Origin: Epiperipatus broadwayi
Taxonomy: Eukaryota; Onychophora; Udeonychophora; Euonychophora; Peripatidae
Reading direction: 5' to 3'
Assembly: GCA_028023455.1 (NCBI GenBank)
Contig: JAQFVV010012509.1
Coordinates: forward strand, 3,966,590-4,030,589
Length of the DNA: 64,000 nt
Made by a program: the position numbers and the translations under genes. This document shows, in pieces, positions 60,909 through 64,000 of this stretch. Below the pieces are notes generated by a model that was given only the letters and a program-made list of their open reading frames with translations, made no database searches and was not told where the DNA came from. Numbering within the stretch: the stretch's first letter is position 1; every line of letters starts with the position of its first letter.

Positions 60909-63900
60909 CTGTTTAAAAAGTTAAGTGCTAGCATAAGAGATGGTGATCATATGACATGATTGGCATTGTGCATGCCATCAACACTTTTTTCCAAAAACAT
61001 TAAGAAACACAGGAGACAAAATGACGGAATAATCTAAAAGTACTCATCCATAAGTGCAAATAAAGAATAAAAATTATATCACTAATCTTAGTAAACTTAT
61101 TAAGAATAAACCATCATGAAAATTTGCCAAAACAGCAACTTCAGCCACATGGCATCTATGACATTCATACTTCCAAATCAAAGTAAAACAATATAGGAAA
61201 ATAGCTTTGATAATGCATGATGCAAAAAACATACAATTAATATAAAAATAACTAGGCATATGAATTATGGCTTAACAATTTAATATAAAATAAGACATCA
61301 ATTCCAATAATTTATTCATTCATTTATACCAAATTCTAAATAATTTCATACTAATTGTATATACTACTTTTAATTATACTATAATTGAATGATATTATGA
61401 GAACTTCAATACTCATATATCATATATTATACATAAATTATAAGCAAATAATATTATAGGCATAAATCAAACATACAAATAAACTTATATCTAAAATATT
61501 GTTTTGCCCTTTTTACCATCATAACCATTTCTTAGTCCTGAAATCATTGATTCCAATACAATTCTCCACAACACTATAGTTTTAATTCCATTGTAATTTA
61601 TATTTATTTAAAATATTCTTAATATTTAAATATTACATTAGAAAAAAAAAACAATTTGTCAAAATCCAAAGCACTAGAACTAGCATTGATATAATTTAAA
61701 ACCATTCAAAGTTTAAAATAGCACAGTATTATCTAAAGTAATATAAAGTTTAATAACATTATTTCTTCTGAAGCAATGCAAAATTTGAAGCAACATGAAA
61801 TTTATAGGAAACACAATATTAGTTCCTTGAAGTAGTATGAAATTAATGAAGCAGTAGATAGATTGTAATAAAAACAGCATTATTTTTGATGAAATGAAGT
61901 ACATTTTAGCATAAATATTTATTTTTATGTCCATAGCAAATAAAATAATCCAGGAAGTGAAGTATATTTTAACACATTTTATCTAGCAGTAAAATGTACA
62001 AGCAGAAAGTTAATCTTTCCATCACATATTTAAAAACAAGATACAATTTCTGGAATGACAGTATTTCTATTTTTCAATTATAAAGATATTGAAATAAACA
62101 ACTATCAAAATTAGCATAACATTATTTTTCCATAGGATATTTTAATTTGAAAGTGTACTATTACTCAAATAATTCATTTGAACAACGAAGTAAATGCATT
62201 TTAAACTTTCCGAATTATTATTTTACAGCTGATTTTATTATTCTTAAAATATTCTACAAACATAAAATAAAATTGAGCATAACAAGAATACTTGTAATTA
62301 TAACAGAAAAACTCTGCACAGTTCATAATTAGCTGCAGCAAAAAACTTAGAAAGATATTTATAAAATTAAACACAGTTCTAGCATTCAGGATACTAGAGT
62401 ATGTATCTTCATTTAAATGCAAACATTATTCAATGATAAAGTGAAAGTTAATTATAATTCATAGAAATTGTAATTTGTTATTTTTGTGAGTTGAAGCTGA
62501 TAAAACAATGTTATAGTTTATCATTTTTTTCATTGAAAACAAGTTGTTTAAATTTTTTTTTAATGTATACTGTTGGTAAAGTTTATTGTTTCCTTCATTG
62601 AAAACAAGTTGTTTTAATTTTTATTTAATTTATACTTTTGGAAGATACTACAGAAAGACAGTCAGGCTAAAATAGGAAACCTAAGCAAATATTACGTTAG
62701 CCATTCTTTAATTACAATTAACAAATTAAACAATTAATACATTAGAAGATAATGAGAATAAGTAAGTAAAGTAAGCTTTATCATGTGGTCAGTTACTTTT
62801 GTAAGTCAGGTGATATGAACAAACCAATGATTTATAAATTTAGAGCATTAATTAATGGTAACAATTTGACCTTTAATTAATTTTCAAAAAAAATAGTTTA
62901 TAAGTAATCTTTTAAAATGAACTGTCTGAATTTTTAAACATAATTAATCAACACACTTTATTATTTAGTAATAAATTAAAATATGATTGTTGTAATACAT
63001 TGATTTTATCACACTTTTTAAAAAGTTCTCAAGATTTAAAACAATGTTTTTTAAAGATAAATATTTTAAACAAAACATTATGAAATGAATAGTTTTAATT
63101 GTTAATTTATTTTAAACAAAAAACTTAAATTATAACCAATCGATTTAAAACTTTTTCTTTAAGTCAAAACAAATTTCACACATGCATGCATACTTGAAAA
63201 ATTTAAACTATTAATTGAACTTTTTAAAATAAATTGTAACTAAGTATTAGTATTAGAGAAGGTTATAGAATATTATTAAACTATTTAAAATGTTTGTTTT
63301 AAAGCAACTTAATTAATGAACATTGCCTAAACTACATTTAGTTGTATTTTAAGCTAAAGATAACTATACATTAATAAGAATATTAAATCTATAATTTTAA
63401 AATATTTATAATTACAAAGTTAGTTTGACTTTTACTTTAAAATAATTAAGCTCTCTTTACTTAATCTTACCATAAAGAAATATTTTAAAACAACAGCTTT
63501 ATAACTTAATAACATATACTTATTAAATGACTTGCTACATTTAATATGCAAACTGACTTATTTGGCAAAAAATAAGCAATATAAATTTATATATTTAGAT
63601 AAATCAACATAAGACACAAACATAGTTCTGAATGTAAAACTAAGATTACAATATCTATTGAGATGGTTATGTGTCATGACATACAACCACATAGTATATA
63701 TATATATATTGTACCCTCACTTCCAGGAAATATTTAATAATAAAAAAAATGGGACTAGCTCAGATAAATAGTTATACTCAGCTAAAATGCATCCAATCGA
63801 TAATAAATATATTCTATGTTAATGTCTATGGTTTAACTAGCTCTAACTAATAAGAAATAATAATATGGTTCAGTTTTATAAACTAAATAAATAAATATTT

Positions 63901-64000
63901 ATTAAATCATGAGACCATGAAGTGAGATACAAGTGATAATATGAATTACATTGAGCCAATGTCCCACAGGATACCACCTCAATGGCATAATAATACTATC
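60909..64000. other. Right flank, no gene seen
   Basis: AT-rich with short TA run near 63697-63709. A 68-bp duplication lies at 62519-62642 (tcattgaaaacaagttgttt twice). No coding, RNA or transposon ends recognised. Confidence 0.45.
62519..62642. repeat. Two-copy tandem duplication of about 68 bp
   Basis: Each copy holds ttcattgaaaacaagttgtt followed by T-rich DNA and tatac. Confidence 0.8.

Overview
The window reads as nuclear DNA of an AT-rich animal (about a quarter to 30% G+C by eye). It has long introns with GT/AG borders, an animal-type arylacetamide-deacetylase-like gene, a hAT DNA transposon, Penelope-like (PLE) and RTE-like retroelement ends, tRNA-derived SINEs, fold-back elements and long GATA/GGTA, ATT and TA microsatellites. 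I cannot fix the phylum; an invertebrate fits best.

One protein-coding gene fills most of the window on the + strand. Ten exons between 9976 and 58093 join in a single open frame of 749 codons plus stop. The model starts with a secretion-signal-like hydrophobic segment. Ten acidic octapeptide repeats and a long helical region of unknown type follow, and the protein ends in an AADAC/NCEH1-type alpha/beta-hydrolase domain. The HGGG oxyanion loop and the acid and histidine positions are kept, but the nucleophile elbow reads GDEIGAN, so the catalytic serine is replaced by glutamate: probably a secreted pseudoenzyme. The initiator Met exon was not found. A poly(A) signal lies 78 bases after the stop.

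Repeats occupy the flanks and introns. Left flank (1-9975): a fold-back element, a PLE 3' end, an RTE tail, a decayed minus-strand reading frame and a compound tetranucleotide array. Introns: a 3.09-kb hAT with intact ends, target duplication and broken transposase (25156-28244); PLE remnants (21640-21870, 31881-32170); two SINE insertions with target duplications (35221, 47450); several near-perfect fold-backs; and a tandem array of about 320-380-bp units (41679-42720). Right flank (58190-64000): two more copies of the fold-back family found at 228-664, otherwise AT-rich DNA.

The most striking repeat signal is that several families carry hammerhead-ribozyme-like cores (CTGATGA, a short hairpin, then GAAA). 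They occur in the tandem array and its scattered relatives, in the fold-back family, in a third family near 15.5 and 48.3 kb, and in altered form in the PLE 3' ends. PLEs are known to carry hammerheads in their terminal repeats, so many of these may be PLE-derived or retrozyme-like.
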